Assembly (NCBI RefSeq): GCF_024609215.1
Contig: NZ_JANIPD030000001.1
Span: forward strand, 62,001-126,000
Reading direction: 5' to 3'
Origin: Curtanaerobium respiraculi
GTDB lineage: Bacteria > Actinomycetota > Coriobacteriia > Coriobacteriales > Eggerthellaceae
Length of the DNA: 64,000 bases
The notes below the pieces were generated by a model. It saw only the letters and a list, made by a program, of their open reading frames with translations, was not told the origin of the DNA and ran no database searches. This document shows positions 32,250 through 39,989 of this stretch, in pieces. The position numbers and the translations under genes were made by a program. How positions within the stretch are numbered: position 1 is the first letter of the stretch; every line of letters starts with the position of its first letter.

Positions 32250-33212
32250 TCACTTGCCCTTGGCTATCCTCTCCAAGCCATCGAACGCCTCGGACAAGGC
32301 GCTGGGGATGATGACCAAGCCGCCCTTCTCCTTCACGCTCTCCGACACGAAGCTCATGGCCCGCAGCTGCAGGGCGGAGTCCTCCTCCTTGTAGATGCGG
32401 GCCGCCTCGACGAACATCTCGGACATCTCGCGCTCTGCCTCCGCCCTGATCATGCGGGCGTTGTACTCCCGCTCGGCTCGGGCTTCCGCCGATAAGGACT
32501 CCTGCAGCTCGACCGGGATCTCGATATCGCGAATCTCGACCGACGAGATGGTGATCCCCCATTCGTTGGTCTTCTTCTCCAAGATGTCGGAGATCTCCTT
32601 ATCCAGCTGCGTGCGCCGCACTCCCAGCTGGGCAATGGAGGCTCCGCCCATGACATCGCGCAAGGTGGTTTGCGCCACCCAGTACACCAGGCGTTCGTAG
32701 TTCAGCACCTCGCTACTGGCACGCTGGGCGTCCCAAACGGTCCAGAATAGGACGGCATCCACGTTCACCGGCACCAAATCGCTCGTGAGCACGTGTTCCG
32801 CATGGAAGCTGGTGCATCGCATGCGCATATCGATGGACGCCGTCGAATATTCAACGATGGGGATCATGAAGACGAGCCCGGGACCCGCAACGCGATTGAA
32901 CTTGCCCGCGCGCAGCACGACGACGCGCTCCCATTCGAGCACCACATGGAAGCAAGCGTAGAAGATGATGCTGGCGATCGCGCCGACGACCACCGCCCAC
33001 CAAGCCCCGGATGCAAGGGCCGCGGCGATGCTCGCCAAGGCGGGAATCGATGCGAAGAGGAAATGGAAGACAACGGCGCCCGTGCGACTCGTTTTCGCAG
33101 AATCAGATCCGTCTTCCATCTCGGTCTCTAATTCCGACATCGGCTGTTGCACGGGTGCGGATTCCGGCGGGACCACCGTGCTCGGATCGTCGAAGAACGA
33201 TTTCTTGCTCAT
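32250..33212 (-). CDS. SPFH/band 7 (stomatin-like) membrane protein
   Basis: A 320-aa protein. A polar N-terminus (about 55 residues) precedes two hydrophobic segments (about 58-100). The SPFH domain then begins E-W-E-R-V-V-V-L-R-A-G-K-F and continues G-P-G-L-V-F-M-I-P-I-V and V-N-V-D-A-V-L-F-W-T-V-W-D-A. A coiled, Glu/Ala-rich stretch (S-L-S-A-E-A-R-A-E-R-E) follows. Stomatin-like proteins form membrane scaffolds and often partner an NfeD protein, which is absent here. AAAGGG precedes ATG 33,212. A GntR gene ends 13 bp upstream, so the pair is an operon; the regulator probably represses it. Confidence 0.88.
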   Translation of the reverse strand: MSKKSFFDDPSTVVPPESAPVQQPMSELETEMEDGSDSAKTSRTGAVVFHFLFASIPALASIAAALASGAWWAVVVGAIASIIFYACFHVVLEWERVVVLRAGKFNRVAGPGLVFMIPIVEYSTASIDMRMRCTSFHAEHVLTSDLVPVNVDAVLFWTVWDAQRASSEVLNYERLVYWVAQTTLRDVMGGASIAQLGVRRTQLDKEISDILEKKTNEWGITISSVEIRDIEIPVELQESLSAEARAEREYNARMIRAEAEREMSEMFVEAARIYKEEDSALQLRAMSFVSESVKEKGGLVIIPSALSEAFDGLERIAKGK

Positions 33213-33225
33213 AGGACCGACCCTT

Positions 33226-33615
33226 TCAACATCTATCGGAATCCTGCTCGAAAACCTCGGCAATACGCAGAGAAAGCTCGTCCTTCGCCACATTATTCTC
33301 TTTTGCAACGCGAATCAATTCGTGAATGAGGACATCCACCGGCGAGTCGGGCAGTGGTAATTCGTCGTTATCGACTTCCGCGATGCGCGAGCGCCTGCCG
33401 CGGCCGGAAAGGATCAGCCCGTCGGCCTCCAGATCCTGGTACACCTTGTGCACGGTGTTGTAGTTCACGCCGATCCGGACGGCGAGCTCGCGCACGGTGG
33501 GGAGGACGTCCCCCGCATGCACCTGCCCCGACTTGATCTGGAAGTAGATCTGGTCGCGGATCTGGACCCAGACCGGCATCCCGGAACTCTCGTTCACGCT
33601 GAGGTGCTCAAACAT
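33226..33615 (-). CDS. GntR-family (YtrA-like) transcriptional regulator
   Basis: A 129-aa short GntR protein. The winged-helix domain reads P-V-W-V-Q-I-R-D-Q-I-Y-F-Q-I-K-S-G, L-P-T-V-R-E-L-A-V-R-I-G-V-N-Y-N-T-V-H-K-V-Y-Q, G-L-I-L-S-G-R-G. The short C-terminal helical tail of about 50 residues places it in the YtrA subgroup, which usually controls its own membrane-protein operon. It precedes the SPFH gene by 13 bp. The ribosome site before ATG 33,615 is weak. A 143-bp copy of its middle (33,377-33,519), two mismatches only, lies at 38,962-39,104 next to palindromic element E. Confidence 0.9.
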   Translation of the reverse strand: MFEHLSVNESSGMPVWVQIRDQIYFQIKSGQVHAGDVLPTVRELAVRIGVNYNTVHKVYQDLEADGLILSGRGRRSRIAEVDNDELPLPDSPVDVLIHELIRVAKENNVAKDELSLRIAEVFEQDSDRC

Positions 33616-33794
33616 AATGGCAAGGGCCCGCTTTCGCCGTGATTATCATGGGCATTTAGGATACCACAGCACGGGCTTTCACCTGTAAAATCGAGTACGA
33701 GCGAAAAGGCCCCGAAAAGAAAGGCAGAGCATCCGTAAGATGAGTAAGATGCCCCGCCCCTGTTCGGAGTGTACGATCCCCGTACCTACTCCCA

Positions 33795-34754
33795 CTATAT
33801 CAACGATGTAATCGTCGCAGTCACGATGTCGGCATGAACGCCCGCCGCCAAGATGAGGAAACGCAGTTCACATCCTCCAACCAAGGCACCAGCAGCTCCG
33901 ATAAACATAACCGGATAGGCGGGTTTGCCAAGATGAGTCATCCCTGCAAGCGCTGCAACCAGGGGAAATCCCAAGCCCAGCAATATGAACATACCCCAAA
34001 AATACGGGGCCAGAATCCCTGTCGTCAGCATAGCGACCGAAGCAGCAGCCGCCGCGCTCATGGCGTTAGAGGGATTCCCATTTCCCAAAACCATGATGAA
34101 TGCGACAACCACCAATACCTCAGCGACCACGAGAGCAATTACCGCCTTCTCCAATACGGAATGCGCCCATTCTTGAAGCAGCTCGCGTTTGGAAACGGAC
34201 ACGGCGACAACCTCCACCAAGGCAACGCCTGTATCGAACGCGCTAACCGTGAACAAGCACGGCAGAAGCGGAGTATCCCACAGGGGAACGCCCTCTGCCG
34301 TCATAAGCAACATGCCAGTATAAACCGCGACGAAAACACCTAGAGCGATACCCGCGATGGCAAAACCCTTGCGGAGACTGAGCATGCGCCGGGCGTACCA
34401 GTTCCATTTCTTCGCCAGCCAAGCTGAAAAAGGCAGGGTTGCCATAAGTGCGGAAAGCCCGAATACGATAATCGCGCAGAAGGCACCCCACGCACCATAC
34501 GTCATCCACGTGGTCCAATGACTAAAAGCGCTCCAAAGCTGCATACCGCGAATCGGATGAATCAGATCGAACACCAGCAGAAGAAGACCGACGCCCAAGC
34601 AAATGGCAGATGCCCACATACTGATGCAGACAATTCGAGCATGATGCTCATGGTCTTTCAGATACAAATATCCCGCGGTAGCAAATGCGCCGGCGCTCAT
34701 CCCGCCGAGAAACAGATACGCGCCGATGAGAGCGCCCCACGTTGTTTGAAGCAT
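33795..34754 (-). CDS. NrfD/PsrC-like membrane subunit
   Basis: A 319-aa membrane protein with about nine helices, the NrfD/PsrC quinone-interacting fold. Landmarks are G-A-Y-L-F-L-G-G-M-S-A-G-A-F in helix 1, D-L-I-H-P-I-R-G-M-Q-L-W after helix 2 and the later I-L-A-P-Y-F-W-G. It takes electrons from or gives them to the quinone pool and anchors the ferredoxin-like subunit encoded 24 bp upstream. AAAGGAGG precedes ATG 34,754. It is the last gene of a five-gene minus-strand operon starting at 38,200. No heme ligands beyond scattered His are evident. Confidence 0.88.
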   Translation of the reverse strand: MLQTTWGALIGAYLFLGGMSAGAFATAGYLYLKDHEHHARIVCISMWASAICLGVGLLLLVFDLIHPIRGMQLWSAFSHWTTWMTYGAWGAFCAIIVFGLSALMATLPFSAWLAKKWNWYARRMLSLRKGFAIAGIALGVFVAVYTGMLLMTAEGVPLWDTPLLPCLFTVSAFDTGVALVEVVAVSVSKRELLQEWAHSVLEKAVIALVVAEVLVVVAFIMVLGNGNPSNAMSAAAAASVAMLTTGILAPYFWGMFILLGLGFPLVAALAGMTHLGKPAYPVMFIGAAGALVGGCELRFLILAAGVHADIVTATITSLI

Positions 34755-34778
34755 AACCTAACCTCCTTTCAAATCCCT

Positions 34779-35435
34779 CTATCTATTGACAACCAGAACA
34801 GAGGGGTTTCCCGGCTCACCGATGGGAATGGCGTCAGGAAACTTCTCCTTCATTTCATTTATCTTGCCCCAGTTCAGGGCATCGAAGATACATGCCTGCA
34901 CGCAGTACGGCTCGCTTCCGGCGGGAAGGCCGGCGGTCAAGCAGCAATCGCACTTATCCATTCCCTCGCTCGTATACCGGGGCACGTCGTACGGACATGC
35001 TTCGTAACAATATTTGCAACCGATGCATTTTTCCTTGTCGACGCTCACGATGCCGCAATCACCCTTTGAGATAGCGCCCGCTGGGCATACGCGCTCGCAA
35101 TTGGGTTCGACACAGTGCATGCAGCTCATGCTCACCGTTACATCTTCTTTGCGCTTGTTGGCAAAGTGGGTTACACGCCGGCGGTCGGGCGTCTCGTCTG
35201 AAAGCCTGTTGTATTTGCGGCACGCGGCAACGCACTTCTCGCATCCAACGCAATGGTCGATGCGGAACAGGAAGCCGTACTGCGCTTTGGCATCCGCGCC
35301 CTCGGCCACGGAAGTCGGAATACCAGCCGCAGCCGCAGACTCCTCGCGCACTTCACCGATGACGAGCGCGGCGGCACCGGCAACAGCTGCCCCCTGCAAT
35401 AAGGTGCGCCTGGAAATAGGCGTGTTCTCTTGCAT
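34779..35435 (-). CDS. Tat-exported 4Fe-4S ferredoxin subunit (NrfC-like)
   Basis: A 218-aa protein with Tat motif S-R-R-T-L-L-Q-G and an Ala-rich stretch, so its cluster domain is outside the membrane. Four cysteine groups fit four 4Fe-4S clusters: C-V-G-C-E-K-C-V-A-A-C, C-M-H-C-V-E-P-N-C-E-R-V-C-P, C-I-G-C-K-Y-C-Y-E-A-C-P and a C-D-C-C...C-V-Q-A-C set. It resembles NrfC/PsrB-type subunits that carry electrons between an NrfD anchor and a periplasmic-side catalytic unit. ATG 35,435 follows GGGAG. The operon also encodes two sulfite-oxidase-fold proteins but no MGD-type (DmsA-like) catalytic subunit, which is unusual. Confidence 0.9.
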   Translation of the reverse strand: MQENTPISRRTLLQGAAVAGAAALVIGEVREESAAAAGIPTSVAEGADAKAQYGFLFRIDHCVGCEKCVAACRKYNRLSDETPDRRRVTHFANKRKEDVTVSMSCMHCVEPNCERVCPAGAISKGDCGIVSVDKEKCIGCKYCYEACPYDVPRYTSEGMDKCDCCLTAGLPAGSEPYCVQACIFDALNWGKINEMKEKFPDAIPIGEPGNPSVLVVNR

Positions 35436-35503
35436 CCTTTGCTCCCGTCTCCTCCTTCGAAAACGCGGACCCGTCCAACAGGCGAGCCCGCGCTCGTCTT
35501 CAT

Positions 35504-35785
35504 CTATTCTTTGACATCAATCTGGACGTACGCCGACTCGGGGCTGCATTCCCCCCGATCGTTTACCGACCGCACTCGCAGCACGTAATGCCCGAGTTGT
35601 TTCGGGGTGAACGCAAATGTCCACGTCACATTCTGATAATCGTTCGTCCCCTCCGTCAGATACGTCGTCCAGTTTGCGCCCTCATCCAACGAGAATTGAA
35701 TCGCCGAAATTGCGTGACCGAAATCATAGGCGTTGCCCTTCAGCTTGATTGGTGTGCCCACATGTCCGACGATGGCGGGAATCAT
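35504..35785 (-). CDS. stand-alone Ig-like, sulfite-oxidase dimer domain-like protein
   Basis: A 93-aa protein consisting of one Ig-like domain: I-Q-F-S-L-D-E-G-A-N-W-T-T-Y, W-T-F-A-F-T-P-K-Q-L-G-H-Y-V-L-R-V-R-S. This is the pattern of the C-terminal Mo-cofactor oxidoreductase dimerisation domain. It starts at ATG 35,785, overlapping the preceding gene's TGA by four bases (ATGA), and lacks a signal peptide. The natural reading is that an ancestral molybdoenzyme with a fused Ig domain has been split by a stop, leaving a coupled second cistron that may still pair with the protein from 35,782. A recent split or sequencing error is less likely because the ATGA junction is well formed. Confidence 0.75.
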   Translation of the reverse strand: MIPAIVGHVGTPIKLKGNAYDFGHAISAIQFSLDEGANWTTYLTEGTNDYQNVTWTFAFTPKQLGHYVLRVRSVNDRGECSPESAYVQIDVKE

Positions 35786-36603
35786 CTCACGTCCCCACCC
35801 AACAGAACGCCGACGTTCGGCAGGTTTTGATATGCGCTACGCGCTTCGTCCGTGCTCGGAGAGGGCGGCGGCGTCACTCGGTCTTCGAACGTGACGGCGA
35901 CCACATCGCGGACGAAGTAATTCGCCGACGTCGAACCCAGCCATAGTTGATTGGTCCCGCCCATGGTCTCGGCTAAGGGCGCACCGTTCAAATCGAATAC
36001 GATCGGGCAGTACCGCTGGTACACGTACTCTAGGGGCAGCGCCACTTCGTATCCGTCTGCACTGGTGAACACGATAGTGTTAACGGTTTCGGCAGGATCC
36101 GCGATCGCCGCTAAGGCCTTGACGGGAATACCTGTAACCTGGGCGTTGACCGCCGCTCTGCCATCGGCTGGATTTCCGGCGCAAGCGCAACCGAGCACGA
36201 CAGATTTCACCTCGCTCGTTTGACAAAGCTGGTCGAACGAGGCGGTGAATCCATTGGAAACCGCACCGTTCACCGTTATTTCCCAGCTACCAGGATTCGT
36301 TGCCTCCATGTTCACGCCATGGGCCCCGCATAGATACTGGGCAGCCTCTCCCAAATCGCGTTTGACGATTGCGCTATCGGTCACCTCGCCCTGCGTGTAG
36401 TTGAACGTGCCGTTCACCTGATCCAATTGCACCAAATCGCTCCGCGCGGAAGCTGCATTCATGGATTCCGCAGTGGCGGGGCTGGTCGCATTCTCTTCCG
36501 AACTCGGCGAAGCGGTGGCCAGCGCAGCACCCCCCATGCTGGCCAGAGCGAATACCGCGCTGGTTCCGGCAACGAGCGTCTTCTTCATCGCATCTTTCTT
36601 CAT
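35782..36603 (-). CDS. exported sulfite-oxidase-fold (molybdopterin-binding domain) protein
   Basis: A 273-aa protein. A Sec-type signal peptide (M-K-K-D-A-M-K-K-T-L-V-A-G then A-L-A-S-M-G-G-A-A-L-A) precedes a Thr/Ser/Ala-rich linker. The mature part resembles the molybdopterin domain of the sulfite oxidase/YedY family: S-W-E-I-T-V-N-G, V-V-L-G-C-A-C-A-G-N (Cys139/Cys141; one may ligate Mo), T-G-I-P-V-K-A-L. GGGGAGG nine bases before ATG 36,603 sets the start. It lies 19 bp after the triheme gene and overlaps the Ig-domain gene by four bases. The substrate is unknown, and cofactor binding is inferred. Confidence 0.75.
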   Translation of the reverse strand: MKKDAMKKTLVAGTSAVFALASMGGAALATASPSSEENATSPATAESMNAASARSDLVQLDQVNGTFNYTQGEVTDSAIVKRDLGEAAQYLCGAHGVNMEATNPGSWEITVNGAVSNGFTASFDQLCQTSEVKSVVLGCACAGNPADGRAAVNAQVTGIPVKALAAIADPAETVNTIVFTSADGYEVALPLEYVYQRYCPIVFDLNGAPLAETMGGTNQLWLGSTSANYFVRDVVAVTFEDRVTPPPSPSTDEARSAYQNLPNVGVLLGGDVR

Positions 36604-36622
36604 CTCGTAAACCTCCCCATCG

Positions 36623-38200
36623 TTATTTCGCGTTGAACATGACTTTGTCGCATGTGAGGGCAGTGGAACCGTCTTCCAGGACCGCTCGTGCACTCAATAC
36701 ATAGGCACCCGGTTCTTCGGGCGTGTAAGTGAAGTTCCAATGAATCCATCTGACCGCATCGGTATCGGACGTGTCAAACGTCTTCCAGGTCTTGCCATTA
36801 TCGAAGGAAAGCTCGATCGCCTTGATTTTCTGACCGAAAGCACTTCCGTATCCTTCGAAGGTATAGGGCTTGCCCGCTTCGATGATTTGGCCCTCATGGA
36901 AGTGAAGGATGCCGCAGTTGGGCTTATTCGCGTTTGCCCCGATTTCGCTGGAAGTCAGCGCATTGGTCTCATCCAGCTGCCATCCCTCGAACGTCTTGGG
37001 TTTGGGATCGTCGGAAACCTCGAGCTCGCTCGTCCAACGGATGCTGCTGGGAACGGGGCGGCCCTTGTACCAAGCACGCACTGGGAAGCCCTGGCTCCAG
37101 GTCAACCGCTGGCCATTGACTTCATATACAAGGTACCCCTCGTGGGTAGCAGCAGTTTCAAACGTCTCTCCGCGGCTCCATCCATCGCTTGCAGTCGCGA
37201 ACACGCTCACCGCATTTGCCTGCACACCTGCTTTATCGAGCAGCCACTGGATGGGGATGCCCTTGCACTCCACGTTGCTTACCAATTCCCCGCCGCTGGC
37301 ATTCATCACGCACTGCGTGCTGCTGACGAAGGTCTCGGTGGGAGCTTGGGCGATCAGGTCGCCCAACTTGATGGTGTAGGGATTATCGACCAATCCGGAA
37401 ACCGTAATCTCCCAGTTGTCAAACGTCTCATCGTCGGTCGGAACGCCCCGCATATCCTTGTCGATCATTTCTTGATTCGTGTCGCCTGAGAGCCAATCCA
37501 CGGTATACATATCGTTCGTGGTGGTTTGATCGTACTTGAAGTCGCCGTTGAATTCGGAGTTTTCGAAAAAGGTGATTCCCTGAAGCACGTCATACTTGGC
37601 TTCTTCCCACAGCTGCATCGTCGTGCCATTGGTGGCGGTATGGCAGCTCATGCAATTGCCGCTAAAAGTGTCCTTGCTATGGATGCCATGGATGAGTGTG
37701 CCGAACTGCTGCTGCGTCCAGAAGTATCCGGTGCCTTGATCGTGGCAAATCTCGCAATCCATCGGCTGCACGTCAGTACCCAGATTGTTCGTGATCTGCA
37801 CATGCTTCAACGTAAGCTCGTTTTCGACAAGGTTGGCGAGGCCTTCTTTATGGCAAGACACGCAACCTCGATTATCCGAGTTCAGATAATAGGTGTTGTA
37901 GCTGCTCGGCTCGTCCGCAAGATGCCAGTAGGCGCCCGTCACCGTCGGGGTCAATTGGACGCGTGTGCCATCTTCAAGCGTACGCACCTCTGGAGCGTTC
38001 TCAGCGTACTGTTGTTCCAAAGCGGAATCGACCGCAGCCATGCTGCTATGGTCCTTCTCGGAAACCAGCGCCCCATTCGATGCGGAAGTATCCGATGCCT
38101 CATTCGCCGTTTGGGAATTCGGCACACAGGCAGCAAGGGTCAACCCCAAGGCGCAGCAGCACACTGCTGACATCACAATGGCTAGTTTGCGGTTTCGCAT
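36623..38200 (-). CDS. triheme cytochrome c / sulfite-oxidase-fold fusion lipoprotein
   Basis: A 525-aa lipoprotein (lipobox L-A-A-C, Cys25). Three c-type heme sites follow: C-V-S-C-H (113-117), C-E-I-C-H (149-153) and C-M-S-C-H (183-187). Residues 262 to about 405 form a sulfite-oxidase/YedY-like molybdopterin domain (N-W-E-I-T-V-S-G-L, S-S-T-Q-C-V-M-N with Cys297 as possible Mo ligand, G-I-P-I-Q-W-L-L). An Ig-like dimer domain ends it (E-L-S-F-D-N-G-K-T-W-K-T-F). So heme electron transfer and a putative Mo site share one exported chain. GAGGAGAG precedes ATG 38,200. It heads the operon with a second Mo-fold protein, Ig domain, ferredoxin and NrfD. Confidence 0.85.
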   Translation of the reverse strand: MRNRKLAIVMSAVCCCALGLTLAACVPNSQTANEASDTSASNGALVSEKDHSSMAAVDSALEQQYAENAPEVRTLEDGTRVQLTPTVTGAYWHLADEPSSYNTYYLNSDNRGCVSCHKEGLANLVENELTLKHVQITNNLGTDVQPMDCEICHDQGTGYFWTQQQFGTLIHGIHSKDTFSGNCMSCHTATNGTTMQLWEEAKYDVLQGITFFENSEFNGDFKYDQTTTNDMYTVDWLSGDTNQEMIDKDMRGVPTDDETFDNWEITVSGLVDNPYTIKLGDLIAQAPTETFVSSTQCVMNASGGELVSNVECKGIPIQWLLDKAGVQANAVSVFATASDGWSRGETFETAATHEGYLVYEVNGQRLTWSQGFPVRAWYKGRPVPSSIRWTSELEVSDDPKPKTFEGWQLDETNALTSSEIGANANKPNCGILHFHEGQIIEAGKPYTFEGYGSAFGQKIKAIELSFDNGKTWKTFDTSDTDAVRWIHWNFTYTPEEPGAYVLSARAVLEDGSTALTCDKVMFNAK

Positions 38201-38306
38201 GTTCTCTCCTCTCGTCCATTGCCTTTTGCCTCTCGCTCTCGAAAATATATCATAATCTCTACAGATATACGATACTTATACTACATTCGTATGATTCTAT
38301 TTTGAG

Positions 38307-38312
38307 TATAAT
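38307..38312 (+). promoter_or_regulatory. possible -10 box (TATAAT) before the rhodanese-like lipoprotein gene
   Basis: A consensus TATAAT lies in a markedly A+T-rich divergent region, 53 bp before ATG 38,366. No good -35 hexamer was found at 17 bp, so this is only a candidate. The triheme operon starts on the other strand at 38,200. Confidence 0.3.
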
Positions 38313-38365
38313 GAGATTCTAAGATATGGAAATAGGGAGGCATCTTCAGTGGAAAGGACATTAAC

Positions 38366-38878
38366 ATGGCAAGATTGCTTTCCGAAAGAGCAAGGTTACG
38401 ACCTGGTATTGCACGAGATTTTGCCAACTTGTGCATAGAGGGTGCGGTTCTATTTGCCATCATCGCTGTGCCGGGATGCACGAATAGCGAACCAGATATA
38501 TCGAATGGGGTATCCGAGAGTTCCCCGGAGTCGACCGTCTCGACGCAAAGCGTGCCATCAAGCGAAGAAACGAACTCGCTTCCCGATTCTGCCTATATAA
38601 CGGTCAATGAGCTTCACGATCGGCTTCAAGCCGAAAACCCACCTACGGTCATCGATATTCGCAGCAAGGGCGATTATTTGCCGTCTTTCATCGCTGATTC
38701 GAAGAACATACCCGCGGGACGCCAGTTCGAATTGAGGATGGACGAAATCCCGTCCGATAAGCCCATCGTGCTTATCGCGCTGAGTGAATCGGGCACCGCA
38801 GACGCCTACGAAGCTTTGATGCAGGCAGGCTACAGCCCAGAGAATGTCAAAATCGCCCAAGGGGGAATAAATGCATAG
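38366..38878 (+). CDS. rhodanese-like lipoprotein lacking the catalytic cysteine
   Basis: A 170-aa protein. A hydrophobic segment ends with V-P-G-C, a likely but imperfect lipobox, followed by a Ser/Thr/Glu-rich linker and a rhodanese fold: I-T-V-N-E-L-H-D-R-L, T-V-I-D-I-R-S-K-G-D-Y, and I-A-L-S-E-S-G-T-A-D-A. In active rhodaneses the loop is C-R-x-G-x-R/T; here the Cys position is Ser (S-E-S-G-T-A), so sulfur transfer is unlikely by the usual route. GGAAAGGAC precedes ATG 38,366. It is divergent from the triheme/molybdoenzyme operon, suggesting a binding or sensory role with sulfur compounds or a structural partner. Confidence 0.78.
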   Translation: MARLLSERARLRPGIARDFANLCIEGAVLFAIIAVPGCTNSEPDISNGVSESSPESTVSTQSVPSSEETNSLPDSAYITVNELHDRLQAENPPTVIDIRSKGDYLPSFIADSKNIPAGRQFELRMDEIPSDKPIVLIALSESGTADAYEALMQAGYSPENVKIAQGGINA

Positions 38879-38961
38879 ACGAAGGCGGGATTCCCCACAG
38901 AGGCACGAGCAAATCGAAAATGCTAAAGTTCCATGCGCTTGCATAATAGTGTGAGGCTTCC

Positions 38962-39104
38962 TCCGCGACGCGCGAGCGCCTGCCGCGGCCGGAGAGGATC
39001 AGCCCGTCGGCCTCCAGATCCTGGTACACCTTGTGCACGGTGTTGTAGTTCACGCCGATCCGGACGGCGAGCTCGCGCACGGTGGGGAGGACGTCCCCCG
39101 CATG
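38962..39104 (-). pseudogene. truncated duplicate of the GntR regulator gene
   Basis: These 143 bp match 33,377-33,519 with two mismatches, coding for the helix-turn-helix part (V-R-E-L-A-V-R-I-G-V-N-Y-N-T-V-H). The 5' part of the gene is missing: at 39,104 the match stops two bases before palindromic element E. The 3' end diverges after S-R-V-A-E. Nothing else coding is in the 38,879-39,236 gap. Confidence 0.9.
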
Positions 39105-39106
39105 GC

Positions 39107-39218
39107 GTGACAGGCAACCGTAGGCTTTGTCACATTAATTTTTGAACGGTCAACTCTTTATCCAACTTATTTAATGTGACAAAGCCTACGGTTGCCTGTC
39201 ACGCGGTTGCCTGTCACG
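39107..39218. repeat. RAYT-family palindromic element E with an extra right arm
   Basis: GTGACAGGCAACCGTAGGCT at 39,107 and its inverted copy ending at 39,202 flank a core with GGTCAACTCTTTATCC. It is almost the exact reverse complement of element D. A further GCGGTTGCCTGTCACG (39,203-39,218) repeats the right arm in tandem. It sits at the break of the GntR gene copy. Confidence 0.92.
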
Positions 39219-39236
39219 GAACGGCGCCGGAGCGCG

Positions 39237-39872
39237 CTATCGATAGAAGCGCAGCTTGGGGACCTCTAGCGCCCATGTCGTGCGGACGCCGTCGAGGCTC
39301 GCAAACGTGAGCTGGGACAACCCCCGATAGAATGGATGCCGCGCCGCCACTTCCATCTTCTCCAGAAAGTGGGGCGCCCACGTGAGCAGATGCTTCGACA
39401 AGTACTCCCCCACCAGCTCCGGGTTATTGCGCGCGATCCAAGCAAGCAACTCGAGCATCGTCCCGATATGGTCATCGGGCATGCGATCGCGTTGCGAACG
39501 CGCGATGCCGTGCTCTCCCAGCCAATCATGCAAATCCAAGGCGGTCGCGCCGAATATCACGCCATCTCGATCGGTATAGACGCTTCCCCATGGCGGACAT
39601 GCCTTGCGCCCCGGCCCCACGAACAGGCGCCGATATTCCCGTGCGAGAGCAGTCTTGTCCGGCCACGCTGATAGGCCGTCCTTCATGATGCGGAGGGCGG
39701 CGCGAACATCATCCTCAACCCCAAACGGCCATGCGACGGCAGCGGCATCTGCGTCGATGCCCGCAAACGCGCCGAGTAGTGCGGCGACCTCCTCCGCAGC
39801 GGGATCGTACGCGAACAGGGGGCCGAGCGTTTCCCCCGTGAACGCCAAAGGTTCAATAGGGCGGTCATCCAT
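39237..39872 (-). CDS. TorD/DmsD-like redox enzyme chaperone
   Basis: A 211-aa all-helical protein of the TorD family. The landmark Y-R-R-L-F-V-G-P-G-R-K-A-C-P-P-W-G-S-V-Y corresponds to the conserved Y-x-x-L-F-x-G-P and P-P-W-S segment, and P-D-D-H-I-G-T-M-L-E-L-L to the E/P-D-H-x-x-x-x-L-x-x-L motif. Such chaperones bind the Tat signal and assist molybdopterin insertion into DmsA-like enzymes in the cytoplasm. AAGGAG precedes ATG 39,872; the frame open to 39,971 has no site. It is the last gene of the dms-like operon, just before the palindromic element E. Confidence 0.88.
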   Translation of the reverse strand: MDDRPIEPLAFTGETLGPLFAYDPAAEEVAALLGAFAGIDADAAAVAWPFGVEDDVRAALRIMKDGLSAWPDKTALAREYRRLFVGPGRKACPPWGSVYTDRDGVIFGATALDLHDWLGEHGIARSQRDRMPDDHIGTMLELLAWIARNNPELVGEYLSKHLLTWAPHFLEKMEVAARHPFYRGLSQLTFASLDGVRTTWALEVPKLRFYR

Positions 39873-39989
39873 CTTGTCGACTCCTTCCGATTGCCCCGAT
39901 TCCAATTGATACGTGCAACGAATGCCGCTCCGTTCCGTACTTATGCATCTCCATGAACACCCTTCGGGCACGCGCCGCGCACGATGCGC

